A stretch of 64,000 nucleotides of DNA from CAVQZA01 sp963718355 (GCA_963718355.1 CAVQZA010000002.1:62001-126000), one strand, 5' to 3'. Shown: positions 40,129 through 48,713, counted from the first letter of the stretch. Translations and numbers: made by a program. Notes: a model not told the origin generated them from the sequence alone.

Positions 40129-40431
40129 TCAGCGCGGCGTACGGGTGCGGTGGTGGAACACCGCGCCGGTCGCGATCCCGAGCAGCCAGCCGATCACGGC
40201 GGCCGCGAGGATGATCCAGACGAGCGAGGCGTGCGTCGAGCCGAATACCCAGTCGAGCTTGGCCGAGCGGCCGTTCCGCGAGATCAGGACGACGAGCACG
40301 GCCAGCAGAGCGACGAACAGGCTGGCCGACGCGTAGAGCCTTGCTCGGCGTCCGTGCCTGCGCGCCCGCTCTCGATGGGACTCGATCGGCGTCGGTTCGG
40401 GAGTCGGTGAAACCGGGTCTGCAGAGGCCAT
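40129..40431 (-). CDS. LapA/DUF1049-like small membrane protein
   Basis: A 100-residue protein with a Pro-rich, basic N-terminal cytoplasmic part and two transmembrane helices (about 33-52 and 69-91), in the style of LapA-domain (DUF1049) proteins, including the SLVWIILAAAVIGWLLG helix. ATG 40431 has an excellent Shine-Dalgarno (AAAGGAGG) just upstream. LapA proteins are linked to envelope assembly in Gram-negatives; in this organism the role is unknown. The L,D-transpeptidase gene lies upstream on the same strand. Confidence 0.7.
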   Translation of the reverse strand: MASADPVSPTPEPTPIESHRERARRHGRRARLYASASLFVALLAVLVVLISRNGRSAKLDWVFGSTHASLVWIILAAAVIGWLLGIATGAVFHHRTRTPR

Positions 40432-40484
40432 CGCCCCTCCTTTGCTCGGCGGGACGAACACCTTGAGTCTGGCCAGGCCGGACA

Positions 40485-41066
40485 TCATGTGACCGTCACC
40501 GGAACGCCGGTGCGGATGTGCCAGGCCAGCCAGGTGATCGCGGCCGAATCGAGGCGCACGCAGCCGTGGGAGACGGCGGTGCCGAGGGTGCCGCCGATGT
40601 TCGCGACGCCATGGAGCGCGATCTGGCCGGGACCGCCGTCGAACTCCCGGTAGATGTCGGAGCGTGCGCTCAGCGCGAGCGCGTACGGCGCTCCGGCGGC
40701 GGATCGAGGCAGCTGGACGACCTCCTCCACGAAGAACTCGCCTCGGGGAGTGGGCGACCGCGGACTGCCGACGATCACGGTGAAGACGCGGACGATCCGG
40801 CCGGCGCGATAGACGGTCACGTGCCGAGTCGAGCGGTCGACGACGATATGCCAGGTCGTGGTCAGTCCCGTCGTGGCCCGCTGCTCGATCCAGCCCGTGT
40901 GGCCGTTCGGGCGCCCGGGAAGCCGAACCTCGAGCCACGGCCGTCCGTCAGCGCCTGTGCTGCTCTCGAGCACCGGCAACACCGTTCGCGTATCGGTGCT
41001 CAGGTCCGCGAGATCACGCGGAAGCGGTTTCTGAAGAGCCTCATCTCTGTCCTTCCGTTCAAGCAT
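40485..41066 (-). CDS. L,D-transpeptidase (YkuD), N-terminus abbreviated
   Basis: Forms 3-3 cross-links in peptidoglycan or attaches proteins to it. The YkuD domain shows RHVTVYRAGRIVRVF, SPTPRGEFFVEE, the LHG segment and the active-site SHGCVRLD with catalytic Cys and His. An SH3-like region precedes it. At 193 residues from ATG 41066 no signal peptide or membrane anchor is visible, although these enzymes act outside the membrane; an in-frame upstream start at 41174 does not add one. The 5' end may be truncated or mis-started. Confidence 0.8.
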   Translation of the reverse strand: MLERKDRDEALQKPLPRDLADLSTDTRTVLPVLESSTGADGRPWLEVRLPGRPNGHTGWIEQRATTGLTTTWHIVVDRSTRHVTVYRAGRIVRVFTVIVGSPRSPTPRGEFFVEEVVQLPRSAAGAPYALALSARSDIYREFDGGPGQIALHGVANIGGTLGTAVSHGCVRLDSAAITWLAWHIRTGVPVTVT

Positions 41067-41309
41067 TCGTCTCGACCAACATGGTTGGGCGGCAAACTCC
41101 GACCTGGTTTGCTTAAGGGCGGACCTATCCAGAGGTAAGGATCGCTGCCAAGTTCTTAAGACAGCGCAGGGCAAGAGAATAGCACTAAATGACGACAGAA
41201 AACCCGCGTCGAAAAAACGTTACAAATTAGACTTTGAATTATCCAAGGGAATCCGTTTCTCTTTTCTACACGCCTCGACGCACTGCGCCTGCTGCCGTAG
41301 GATCGAGCC
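41067..41309. other. AT-rich intergenic island
   Basis: The longest gene-free stretch in the window (243 bases), lying between two outward-facing genes. The part at about 41150-41280 is markedly richer in A and T than anything nearby (for example TTACAAATTAGACTTTGAAT). It presumably holds the minus-strand promoter of the transpeptidase. I see no tRNA, repeat or insertion-element end in it. It could be a remnant of deleted or acquired DNA. Confidence 0.6.
41298..41303 (+). promoter_or_regulatory. -10 box of the FAD oxidoreductase at 41310
   Basis: TAGGAT ends 6 bases before the GTG start; no Shine-Dalgarno sequence. Confidence 0.4.
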
Positions 41310-42443
41310 GTGGAGCCATACTGGCTCGAGAATGCCCCGCCGGTTCGGCCGGGGCCGCGGTCCGAAGGCCGAGTAGACGTCGCGATCGTCGGCGGCGGCA
41401 TCACCGGCTGCTCGTGCGCGCTCGCGCTCGCGTCGGCGGGCCTCAGCGTCCGCGTGCACGACCGGCGCGGGATCGCGGAGGGCGCGAGTGGGCGCAACGG
41501 CGGCTTCGCGCTCCGCGGCGGCGCGGCGCGCTACGACGTGGCGCGCGACTCCTACGGGCCCGGCGCAGCGGCAAGCCTCTGGCGCTGGACCGAGGACTGC
41601 CTCGAGCGGATGATGGAGCTCGGCGACGGCGCACTGCGGCGAACCGGCAGCCTGCGCCTCGCCGCCGACGAGGAGGAGCGCGGCCAGATCCTCTCGGAGA
41701 ACGAGGCGCTGCACGAGGACGGCTTCGAGGCGGAGTGGCGGGACGATCTGGCGCCGCAGCTCGAGAGCTTCCACGGCGCGATCTTCCATCCCGGCGACGC
41801 CTCGATCCAGCCCGCGCACTTCGTGCGCCGGCTCGCCGGGCTTGCGGCCGACGCGGGCGCCGAGCTGCGCGAGGGAGAGCGGGTCGACAGCCTCGACGAT
41901 CTCGACGCCGATCACGTCGTGATCGCGACCGACGGCTCCGGCCGCGGGCTCCTCCCGGAGCTCGACGAGGCGATCTGGCCCGCGCGCGGCCAGGTCGTCG
42001 CCACCGAGCCGCTGCCCGAGCTGCTCTACGACAAGCCCCACTACGCGCGCGGCGGCTTCGATTACTGGCAGCAGCTTCCCGACGGGCGGCTCGTGCTCGG
42101 CGGCTTCCGCGACTTCTCGATCATGTCCGAGCTGACCGACGAGGAGGTGACGACGCCGGTGATCCAGGAGGCGCTCGATGCGTTCCTGCGCGAGCTCGTC
42201 GGCTACGACCCGCCGGTCAGCCACCGCTGGGCCGGGATCTTCGGGCTCACACAGGACATGCTCCCGCTTGTCGGGCCGGTTCCGGGGCGCGACGGCATAT
42301 GGGTGGCCGCGGGGTACAGCGGCCACGGCAACGTGCTGGGGTTCGGCTGCGGCGAGCTCGTCGCAGCGGCGATCCTCGGCGGTGGCGCGCCCGAGCTCGA
42401 GCTCTTCGATCCGGCGCGACTTCTGGCAGGCGACGTTCACTAG
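41310..42443 (+). CDS. FAD-dependent amine/amino-acid oxidase (DAO family)
   Basis: A 377-residue DAO-family flavoprotein, oxidising an amine or D-/N-methyl amino acid such as glycine, sarcosine or gamma-glutamylputrescine. The FAD fold is VAIVGGGITGCSCALALA; EGASGRNGGFALRGG is the second FAD contact. The C-terminal GHGNVLGFGCGELVA closes the FAD site. WLENAPP near the start recalls the puuB/ordL group. The substrate is not determinable from sequence. The CHAP gene follows 13 bases later. Confidence 0.85.
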   Translation: MEPYWLENAPPVRPGPRSEGRVDVAIVGGGITGCSCALALASAGLSVRVHDRRGIAEGASGRNGGFALRGGAARYDVARDSYGPGAAASLWRWTEDCLERMMELGDGALRRTGSLRLAADEEERGQILSENEALHEDGFEAEWRDDLAPQLESFHGAIFHPGDASIQPAHFVRRLAGLAADAGAELREGERVDSLDDLDADHVVIATDGSGRGLLPELDEAIWPARGQVVATEPLPELLYDKPHYARGGFDYWQQLPDGRLVLGGFRDFSIMSELTDEEVTTPVIQEALDAFLRELVGYDPPVSHRWAGIFGLTQDMLPLVGPVPGRDGIWVAAGYSGHGNVLGFGCGELVAAAILGGGAPELELFDPARLLAGDVH

Positions 42444-42456
42444 GGGGTGACGGAAA

Positions 42457-43113
42457 ATGTTGGCACGCGAACGGGCACTCCAGCTGGCGCTGGCAGAGGC
42501 CGCGCAGCACGTGCACGAGGAGGGCGGCGCGAACACGGGGCCGCGGGTGCGGCAGTACCAGGCCGCGACGGGGCTCGGCGGGACGGGCTGGGCGTGGTGT
42601 GACGCGTTCTGCGACTTCTGCTTCGCCGAGGCGGGCCGGCCGCTGGTCGAGCTCAAGCGCTCGGCCGGCGTCGAGCTGAGCTATGGGATCGCGAAGCAGC
42701 TGGGCTGGCTCGTCTCGAGCCCGGCGGCCGGAGACCTCGTCTGCTTCCAGTGGGACAGCGGCGACCTCGACCACATCGGCTTCGTCGTCGAGCCGCAGGG
42801 CGACGGCAGCCTGAGGACGGTGGAGGGCAACACGAGCCCGATGCCCGGCTCCGGTCAGGCACAGGGCGAAGGCGACGGCGTCTACGTGAAGATCAGGCCG
42901 CGGAGTGTCTGTGCCGCGTTCATCCGCGTCCCCGGCGATGTTCCCGACCCGCAGCCCGCGGCCGGGTTCGACGACTGGGAGGTCTGGGTGAAGGGCGGCC
43001 GCAAGGGGCAGCGCCCCGCGGTGCCGGCGAAGGTGCCGGCGGAGTGGTGGGCGAAGCTCTCCGCGGATCTGAAGGCGAAGCCCGACGCGGCGCCGCCGCA
43101 CCACGCGAAGTAG
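42457..43113 (+). CDS. CHAP-domain peptidoglycan hydrolase-like protein
   Basis: A 218-residue CHAP amidase/endopeptidase-like protein. The predicted active Cys48 lies in WAWCDAFCDF, His106 in LDHIGFVV and the third residue in TVEGNTS (121-127). The C-terminal 60 residues are Pro/Lys/Ala-rich with WWAKL, perhaps a wall-binding tail. There is no signal peptide, which recalls phage endolysins, but no other phage genes are near. Start ATG 42457. It ends beside the minus-strand cyclodeaminase gene. Confidence 0.78.
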   Translation: MLARERALQLALAEAAQHVHEEGGANTGPRVRQYQAATGLGGTGWAWCDAFCDFCFAEAGRPLVELKRSAGVELSYGIAKQLGWLVSSPAAGDLVCFQWDSGDLDHIGFVVEPQGDGSLRTVEGNTSPMPGSGQAQGEGDGVYVKIRPRSVCAAFIRVPGDVPDPQPAAGFDDWEVWVKGGRKGQRPAVPAKVPAEWWAKLSADLKAKPDAAPPHHAK

Positions 43114-44052
43114 CTAGACGGGGATCTGGGGCAGGTCTTCGAGCTCGTCGGCGCGCTCGAGCGCGGCGAGGGCGATCGCGAGGTCCTGGATCGCCAGGCC
43201 GGTCGAGTCGAACGCCGTTGCCTCGTCGCTGCTGCGCCGTCCTTCGGCGTCGCCGGCGAGCACCGCACCGAGCTCGGTGACGTCCTGGCGGGTGAGGACG
43301 CCCGCTTCGACCGCCGCGGCGAGCTCGCCGCCGTGGCTCGCCTGCTCCCAGTCGTCGCAGAAGCACCGCACTCGGGCGAGCTCGGCGACGGCGATCTCCG
43401 CTTTGCCCGGGCCGTCAGCGCCCATCAGGCTCACGTGCTGGCCCGGCCGCAGCGAGCCCTCGCCGACCAGGATCTCGCGGCCCGGCGTCACGGTGGCGAC
43501 GAGATCGGCGGCCAGTGCTGCGCCGCGGCTCGAGGCGACCTCGCCGCCGACGAGCGCAGCGGCCGCGTACGCGCGGGCTGCGTCGACGTCCCAGACGAGC
43601 ACAGGTCTCCCGGTCGCGCGAAACGCACGCGCGGTCGCGACCCCGTTCACGCCGCAGCCGACGACCGCTGCGCTCTCGGCGTCGGCTCGGCCGAGCGTCT
43701 CGGCGGCAATCACCGCGGCGGCCCCGGTGCGGATCGCCGTCACCGCGGCGGCGTCGAAAGCAGCGACAAGCGCGCCGTTCGAAGCGTCCGAGAGGAGCAC
43801 TATTCCGGTCACCGTCGGCAGCCCGCGCTCCGGGTTGCCCGGGAACGACGTGACCCACTTCAAGAGCGCGTGCCCGCCGCCGAGCGCCGGCATCGCGCGG
43901 AAGTCCCCGGCGGGATACGCGGGCACGTAGACCTTCGGCGGCATCGTCCACTCGCCTCGCGCGAAGGCGACGAACGCGTCGCGCACCGCGTCGAGCGCGC
44001 GCTCCGGTGGCACGGCCCGCTCGACGTGCGCCGCGGTGAAGAACGGAATCAC
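43114..44052 (-). CDS. Ornithine cyclodeaminase/mu-crystallin family protein
   Basis: A 312-residue NAD(P)-dependent enzyme of the ornithine cyclodeaminase/alanine dehydrogenase/ketimine reductase family. The Rossmann motif is VVGCGVNGVATARAF, with ALLKWVTSFPGNPERGLP for substrate binding and the SLMGADGPGKAEI segment. The exact substrate (ornithine, alanine or cyclic imine) is unclear. GTG start follows a TAGGGT box at 6 bases. Divergent from the ABC transporter genes, with a shared palindrome between. Confidence 0.85.
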   Translation of the reverse strand: MIPFFTAAHVERAVPPERALDAVRDAFVAFARGEWTMPPKVYVPAYPAGDFRAMPALGGGHALLKWVTSFPGNPERGLPTVTGIVLLSDASNGALVAAFDAAAVTAIRTGAAAVIAAETLGRADAESAAVVGCGVNGVATARAFRATGRPVLVWDVDAARAYAAAALVGGEVASSRGAALAADLVATVTPGREILVGEGSLRPGQHVSLMGADGPGKAEIAVAELARVRCFCDDWEQASHGGELAAAVEAGVLTRQDVTELGAVLAGDAEGRRSSDEATAFDSTGLAIQDLAIALAALERADELEDLPQIPV

Positions 44053-44058
44053 AGGCGG

Positions 44059-44079
44059 ACCCTAGATGGTTGACTAGGG
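44059..44079. promoter_or_regulatory. Palindrome in divergent promoter (cyclodeaminase / ABC)
   Basis: CCCTAG (44060-44065) and CTAGGG (44074-44079) form an inverted repeat with an 8-base centre within the 29 bases separating the two start codons. The left arm is part of TAGGGT, the minus-strand -10 box (44064-44059), 6 bases before the cyclodeaminase GTG. Binding of one factor here would touch both genes. Confidence 0.5.
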
Positions 44080-44081
44080 GT

Positions 44082-44792
44082 GTGAGCGAGCCGTCGATCC
44101 GCGTCGATGACCTTCGCGTCGTCCGCGGCGGGAAGGCAGCGCTCGACGGCGTTTCGCTGGAGGTTGCGCCGGGCGTCGTGACAGGTCTGCTCGGGCCGAG
44201 CGGTGGCGGCAAGTCGACGCTGATGCGCTCGGTCGTGGGCGTGCAGCGTGTCGAGTCGGGACGCGTCAGCGTGCTCGGCCTGCCCGCCGGGTCGGCCGGC
44301 CTGCGCTCGCGCGTGGCGTACCGGACGCAGGCGCCCTCGGTCTATGCCGACCTGACCGTCCGCGAGAACGTCGGCTACTTCGCCCGCATCCTCGGTGTCC
44401 CGGCCGGGGGAGTCGACGAGGCGATCGAGACGGTCGGCCTCGATGCGGAGGCGGGGCAGATCGCCGGCAGGATGTCCGGGGGCCAGCTCGCCCGCGTCGC
44501 GCTCGCGATGGCGCTGCTCGGCGAGCCCGAGGTGCTCGTCCTCGACGAGCCGACCGTCGGCCTCGACCCGCTGCTGCGCCGCGATCTCTGGGACACGTTC
44601 CACACGCTCGCCGACCGCGGCGCGACCCTGCTCGTCTCGAGCCACGTGATGGACGAGGCCGACCGCTGCGACGAGCTCCTGCTCCTGCGCGACGGTCGGC
44701 TCATCGCGACCGGGACGCCGGCCGCGCTACGCGAGCGCACCGGGGCGGCCGACCTCGACGCCGTCTTCCTGAGCCTGATCGAGGGCGAATGA
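44082..44792 (+). CDS. ABC transporter ATP-binding protein
   Basis: A 236-residue ATPase subunit of an ABC-2-type exporter. Walker A is GPSGGGKST, the signature MSGGQLARVALA, Walker B VLVLDEPTVGLDP, and the H-loop SSHVMDEADR. GTG 44082 is preferred to the in-frame TTG 44070, which would fall inside the palindrome. The permease gene overlaps its stop by four bases. Resembles daunorubicin/multidrug-type and NodI-type ATPases; substrate unknown. Confidence 0.93.
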   Translation: MSEPSIRVDDLRVVRGGKAALDGVSLEVAPGVVTGLLGPSGGGKSTLMRSVVGVQRVESGRVSVLGLPAGSAGLRSRVAYRTQAPSVYADLTVRENVGYFARILGVPAGGVDEAIETVGLDAEAGQIAGRMSGGQLARVALAMALLGEPEVLVLDEPTVGLDPLLRRDLWDTFHTLADRGATLLVSSHVMDEADRCDELLLLRDGRLIATGTPAALRERTGAADLDAVFLSLIEGE

Positions 44793-45526
44793 GCCGGCGC
44801 GTCACCTTTGCGACCGCCTCGCGCGTCCTGACCCAGCTTCGACGGGATCCGCGCACTGTTGCTTTGCTGCTCGCGGTCCCGTGCGTGCTCGTGGTCCTGC
44901 TGAAGGAGATCTTCGCGGGGGAGCCATCGGTGTTCCAGTCGATCGGCGCTCCGCTGCTCGGGCTCTTCCCGTTCATCTCGATGTTCCTGGTCACCTCGAT
45001 CACGATGCTGCGCGAGCGCACCTCGGGAACGCTCGAGCGGCTGATGACGTTGCCGTTGCACAAGCTCGACATCCTGCTCGGCTACGCGATCGCGTTCGCG
45101 TTGTTCGCGGCGGTGCAGGTGACGCTCGTCTCGGTCGTCGCCTTCGGGCTGCTCGACCTCCACGTCGCCGGGCCTAAATGGGCCGTCGTGCTACTCGCGA
45201 TCGGCAACGCCCTGCTGGGCATGTCGCTCGGCCTGTTCGTGAGCGCCTTCGCGACGACCGAGTTCCAGGCGGTGCAGTTCATGCCGGCGCTCGTCTTCCC
45301 TCAGCTCCTGCTCTGCGGCCTGTTCGTGGCCCGCTCGAGCATGGCGGAGTGGCTTCAGGTGATCTCCGCGCTGCTGCCGCTGACCTACGCCTACGACGCG
45401 CTGGCGAAGGTCGCCTCGGGCGGCCCGTACGGGGCGCGCTTCGCGGTAGACGTCGCGGTGACCGTCGGCGCCACGCTCGTCCTGCTCGCGCTTGCCGCGG
45501 GGACGCTGAAGCGCCGAACGCCCTAG
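44789..45526 (+). CDS. ABC-2 type transporter permease
   Basis: A 245-residue membrane protein with about six transmembrane helices, the permease partner of the preceding ATPase. ABC-2 family features are the RERTSGTLERLMTLPLHKLD loop after the second helix and the FPQLLLCGLFVARSSM segment. The 4-bp start overlap shows it is coupled to the ATPase gene. Its stop interlocks with the stop of mscL on the opposite strand. Confidence 0.92.
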   Translation: MSRRVTFATASRVLTQLRRDPRTVALLLAVPCVLVVLLKEIFAGEPSVFQSIGAPLLGLFPFISMFLVTSITMLRERTSGTLERLMTLPLHKLDILLGYAIAFALFAAVQVTLVSVVAFGLLDLHVAGPKWAVVLLAIGNALLGMSLGLFVSAFATTEFQAVQFMPALVFPQLLLCGLFVARSSMAEWLQVISALLPLTYAYDALAKVASGGPYGARFAVDVAVTVGATLVLLALAAGTLKRRTP

Positions 45527-45921
45527 GCCGGAGCGACTTCGGAGGTGCAGTGCGCGCAGCGCCGCGCTTCGCGCGGGATCTCGCTCAGGCACTCGGGGCA
45601 CGCGCGCGTCGTTGCGGCCTCGTCCTTCGCGCGCCGCGCCTGGATCATCGTGACCGGCTTCACCACGAGGAAGAACACGGCGAAGGCGATCAGCACGAAC
45701 GTGAGCACCGTGTTGAGGAAGTGCCCGTAGAAAAAGATGCTGCTGTTGATCGTGAAGTGCAGCGTGTCGAAGTTCGGCGTGCCGAAGATCGCGGCGATCA
45801 GCGGCGTGATCAGGTCGGCGACGAGCGAGGCGACGACTGCGCCGAAGGCCGCGCCGATCACCACCGCGACCGCGAGGTCGATCAGGTTTCCGCGCAGGAG
45901 GAAGGATCTGAACTCCTTCAT
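45523..45921 (-). CDS. mscL: Large-conductance mechanosensitive channel with zinc-ribbon tail
   Basis: Pentameric osmotic safety valve of the inner membrane. The 132-residue protein begins MKEFRSFLLRGNLIDLAVAV, with TM1 and TM2 (TVLTFVLIAFAVFFLVVKP). The C-terminus differs from the usual helical bundle: a CPEC and a CAHC pair about 15 residues apart, a probable rubredoxin-like zinc ribbon. Convergent with the ABC permease. pntB lies 10 bases upstream of its start. Confidence 0.93.
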   Translation of the reverse strand: MKEFRSFLLRGNLIDLAVAVVIGAAFGAVVASLVADLITPLIAAIFGTPNFDTLHFTINSSIFFYGHFLNTVLTFVLIAFAVFFLVVKPVTMIQARRAKDEAATTRACPECLSEIPREARRCAHCTSEVAPA

Positions 45922-45931
45922 CGCGGTGACC

Positions 45932-47320
45932 CTACAACGCCTTGACGGCCGCGATCAGGTTCAGTACCGACTCCTTCGCATCGCCGAAGAGCATCACGGT
46001 CTGCGGCTCCGCGTACAACTCGTTGTCGATCCCCGCGAAGCCGGGGTTCATCGAGCGCTTCAGCACGACGACGGCCTTGGCCTTGTCGACGTCGAGGATC
46101 GGCATCCCGTAGATCGGGCTCGCGGGATTCGAGCGCGCCGCCGGGTTGGTGACGTCGTTCGCGCCGATCACGAGCGCGACATCGGTCTGCGGGAACGTCG
46201 GATTGATCTCGTCCATCTCCTTGAGCTGCGTGTAGGGCACGTTCGCCTCGGCGAGGAGCACGTTCATGTGCCCCGGCATCCGGCCGGCGACCGGGTGGAT
46301 CGCGTAGTCGACCTTCACGCCGCGCGACTCGAGCAGGTCGGCGAGCTGGCGCACGTCGTGCTGGGCCTGGGCGACGGCCATCCCGTAGCCCGGCACGATC
46401 ACCACGCGCTGGGCATAGGCGAGCATGATCGCGACGTCGTCCGCGGTCGCCGAGCGCACCGTTCCGCCCGACGTGGCTGTCGCCGCGGCCGAAGCCGTCA
46501 CCTGCCCGAACGCGCCAAAGAGGACATTCGCGATCGAGCGGTTCATCGCCTTGCCCATCATCAGCGTCAGGAACGTTCCCGACGCGCCGACGAGCATGCC
46601 GCTCACGATCAGGACGTTGTTCTCGAGCTCGAAGCCCGTCGCCGCGACTGCGAGCCCGGTGAAGGCGTTCAGCAGCGAGATCACCACCGGCATGTCGGCG
46701 CCGCCGATCGGCAGCACGAACAGCACGCCGAAGAGGAGCGAGATCGCGATCAGCGCGATCAGTGCCCACTGCGACTCCCAGCCGGCGCAGATCGCGACGC
46801 CGAGCGCGACCGCGACGCCGAGCAGGAGGAGATTGCCCACCTTCTGGCCCGGATAGGTGATCGGCCGGCCCTGAATCAGCTCCTGCAGCTTCGCGAAGGC
46901 GATCAGGCTGCCCGAGAACGAGACGCTGCCGATCAGGGCGGAGAGCACGATCGCGAGACTCGTGTCGACGTGCAGGTGGCCGGGCGCAGGAATCCGGTTG
47001 TGGAACTCGGCCATCGAGATCAGGGCCGCCGCGCCACCGCCGACGCCGTTGAACAGCGCCACCATCTGCGGCATCGCGGTCATCTTCACGCGCCGCGCCG
47101 CCACGGCGCCGAAGCCGCCGCCGATCACCATCCCGAGGCCGATCAGCCAGAAGTTGCTCATCCCCTTCTGCAGGAAGGTGACGACGATCGCCAGCACCAT
47201 TCCGGCCGCGCCGACCTGGTTGCCACGCCGCGCCGTGGCCGGCGAGCTGAGGTACCGCAGCGCGAGGATGAAGGTCACGATCGTGACCAGGTAGAGCAGA
47301 TCCGTGAGGTTCGCGTTCAA
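45932..47320 (-). CDS. pntB: NAD(P) transhydrogenase beta subunit
   Basis: Membrane and NADP(H)-binding subunit of proton-translocating transhydrogenase, coupling proton motive force to hydride transfer from NADH to NADP. The 462-residue protein has eight or nine transmembrane helices, then the dIII domain with VIVPGYGMAVAQAQH, HPVAGRMPGHMNVLLAEA, GANDVTNPAA and the VVVLKRSMNPGFAGIDN segment. The start overlaps pntAB by four bases. Last of three genes in the operon. Confidence 0.95.
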   Translation of the reverse strand: MNANLTDLLYLVTIVTFILALRYLSSPATARRGNQVGAAGMVLAIVVTFLQKGMSNFWLIGLGMVIGGGFGAVAARRVKMTAMPQMVALFNGVGGGAAALISMAEFHNRIPAPGHLHVDTSLAIVLSALIGSVSFSGSLIAFAKLQELIQGRPITYPGQKVGNLLLLGVAVALGVAICAGWESQWALIALIAISLLFGVLFVLPIGGADMPVVISLLNAFTGLAVAATGFELENNVLIVSGMLVGASGTFLTLMMGKAMNRSIANVLFGAFGQVTASAAATATSGGTVRSATADDVAIMLAYAQRVVIVPGYGMAVAQAQHDVRQLADLLESRGVKVDYAIHPVAGRMPGHMNVLLAEANVPYTQLKEMDEINPTFPQTDVALVIGANDVTNPAARSNPASPIYGMPILDVDKAKAVVVLKRSMNPGFAGIDNELYAEPQTVMLFGDAKESVLNLIAAVKAL

Positions 47321-47631
47321 GCGGCGTCGTCCGACTTCGGCGGTTCGCGCTTCTTGAACATCTCGAGCATCCGGTCGGTGACGACGAAGCCGCCGACGAC
47401 GTTCGCCGAGGCGAGCACGACCGCGACGAACCCGATCACCTTCGTCGTCGTGTCCGCGGCGGTGCCCGCGACGAGCATCGCGCCCACGATCACGATGCCG
47501 TGGATCGCGTTCGTGCCCGACATCAGCGGCGTGTGCAGCAGCGTCGGCACCTTCGAGATCACCTCGAAGCCGAGGAAGATCGCCAGCACGAGGATCGTGG
47601 TCTCGAAGACGAGCAGCGTCCCGTGGTTCAC
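47317..47631 (-). CDS. pntAB: NAD(P) transhydrogenase alpha-2 (membrane) subunit
   Basis: A 104-residue membrane subunit with three or four helices (LLVFETTILVLAIFLGFEV; AIHGIVIVGAMLVAG). In enterobacteria this segment is fused to PntA; here it is separate, as in Rhodospirillum-type three-subunit enzymes. GTG 47631 is chosen over a longer reading because of the strong GGAAGGAGGG upstream and its four-base overlap with the pntAA stop. Confidence 0.9.
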   Translation of the reverse strand: MNHGTLLVFETTILVLAIFLGFEVISKVPTLLHTPLMSGTNAIHGIVIVGAMLVAGTAADTTTKVIGFVAVVLASANVVGGFVVTDRMLEMFKKREPPKSDDAA

Positions 47632-48713
47632 GGGGTTCCCTCCTTCCGAGTCACGCATGCGCCGCCGGTGATCTCGTCCTCGAAGTCGAGCGCGAGCGTG
47701 CCCTCGGGCGCGAGGTGGGTGAGCAGGGCGAGCACGTTGCGCGAGTAGAGCTGGCTCGAGTGGAAGGCCATCCGGCTCGGCAGATCGGTGAAGCCGACGA
47801 TCGTCACGTTCTCGCGGACGACCTCCTCGCCGGGCACGGTCAGCTCGCAGTTGCCGCCGGCCTCGGCCGCGAGGTCGACGATCACCGAGCCGGGCCGCAT
47901 CGCGGCGACCGACGCGGCCGGGATCAGCTTCGGCGCGGGCCGGCCGGGGATCAACGCGGTCGTGATCACCACGTCGAAGTCGGCCAGCCGCGCGGCGAGC
48001 GCCTCCTGCTGCTGCGCCTGCTGCTCGGGCGTGAGCTCCGTCGCGTAGCCGCCCTCGGTCTCCTCGCCGTGGATGCCGAGGTCGAGGAATGTCGCGCCGA
48101 GGCTCTCGACCTGCTCGCGGACGACGGGGCGCACGTCGAAGCCCGAGACGACCGCGCCGAGCCGCCGCGCCGTGGCGATCGCCTGGAGCCCCGCGACGCC
48201 GGCACCGAGCACGAGCACCTTCGCCGGAGCGATCGTCCCCGCGGCGGTCATCAGCATCGGGAAGAACTTCGGCAGCCGGTCCGCCGCGATCAGCACCGCC
48301 TTGTAGCCGGCGACGTTCGCCTGCGACGAGAGCGCGTCCATCGTCTGGGCGCGCGAGATGCGCGGGATCGACTCCATCGCGAATCCGATGACGCCGCGCG
48401 CGGCGAGCGCGTCGATGCCCTCGCGATCGGTCAACGGCTGGAGAAACGCGATCAGCACGGTCCCGTCGCGCAGCCGCGCGATCTCGTCCGCGGACGGCTT
48501 GCGCACCTTGACGACCGCGTCGGCCCCGAGCGCGTCGTCGACGAGGGTCGCGCCCGCCTCGGCATACGCGGAGTCGAGGAGCGACGATTCGACGCCCGCG
48601 CCCTTCTCGACCTCGACCGTGAAGCCGGCAGCGACGAGCTTGGCGACGGAATCGGGCACGAGTGCCACCCTCCGTTCGCCCTGCTCTCGCTCCTTCGTGA
48701 CCCCCACACGCAT
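47628..48713 (-). CDS. pntAA: NAD(P) transhydrogenase alpha-1 (NAD-binding) subunit
   Basis: Soluble dI subunit that binds NAD(H). The 361-residue protein resembles alanine dehydrogenase: RVGVTKEREQGERRVALVPD at the N-terminus, SSQANVAGYKAVLIAA, VLVLGAGVAGLQAIATARRLGA (nucleotide fold; read as two adjacent segments) and VDLAAEAGGNCE. First gene of the pntAA-pntAB-pntB operon; the patatin gene lies upstream. Confidence 0.94.
   Translation of the reverse strand: MRVGVTKEREQGERRVALVPDSVAKLVAAGFTVEVEKGAGVESSLLDSAYAEAGATLVDDALGADAVVKVRKPSADEIARLRDGTVLIAFLQPLTDREGIDALAARGVIGFAMESIPRISRAQTMDALSSQANVAGYKAVLIAADRLPKFFPMLMTAAGTIAPAKVLVLGAGVAGLQAIATARRLGAVVSGFDVRPVVREQVESLGATFLDLGIHGEETEGGYATELTPEQQAQQQEALAARLADFDVVITTALIPGRPAPKLIPAASVAAMRPGSVIVDLAAEAGGNCELTVPGEEVVRENVTIVGFTDLPSRMAFHSSQLYSRNVLALLTHLAPEGTLALDFEDEITGGACVTRKEGTP

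Noticed and set aside
42457..43113. CHAP protein as evidence for a prophage
   Set aside because: No integrase, portal, capsid, tail or holin gene is near and base composition is like the surroundings; a host wall hydrolase is simpler.
44070..44081. TTG 44070 as start of the ABC ATPase
   Set aside because: It would place four extra residues over the divergent palindrome; GTG 44082 begins the normal ATPase N-terminus.
45737..47671. 644-codon plus-strand open frame opposite pntB and pntAB
   Set aside because: Opposite strand encodes complete transhydrogenase subunits; the plus-strand product is His/Arg/Asp-rich without motifs.
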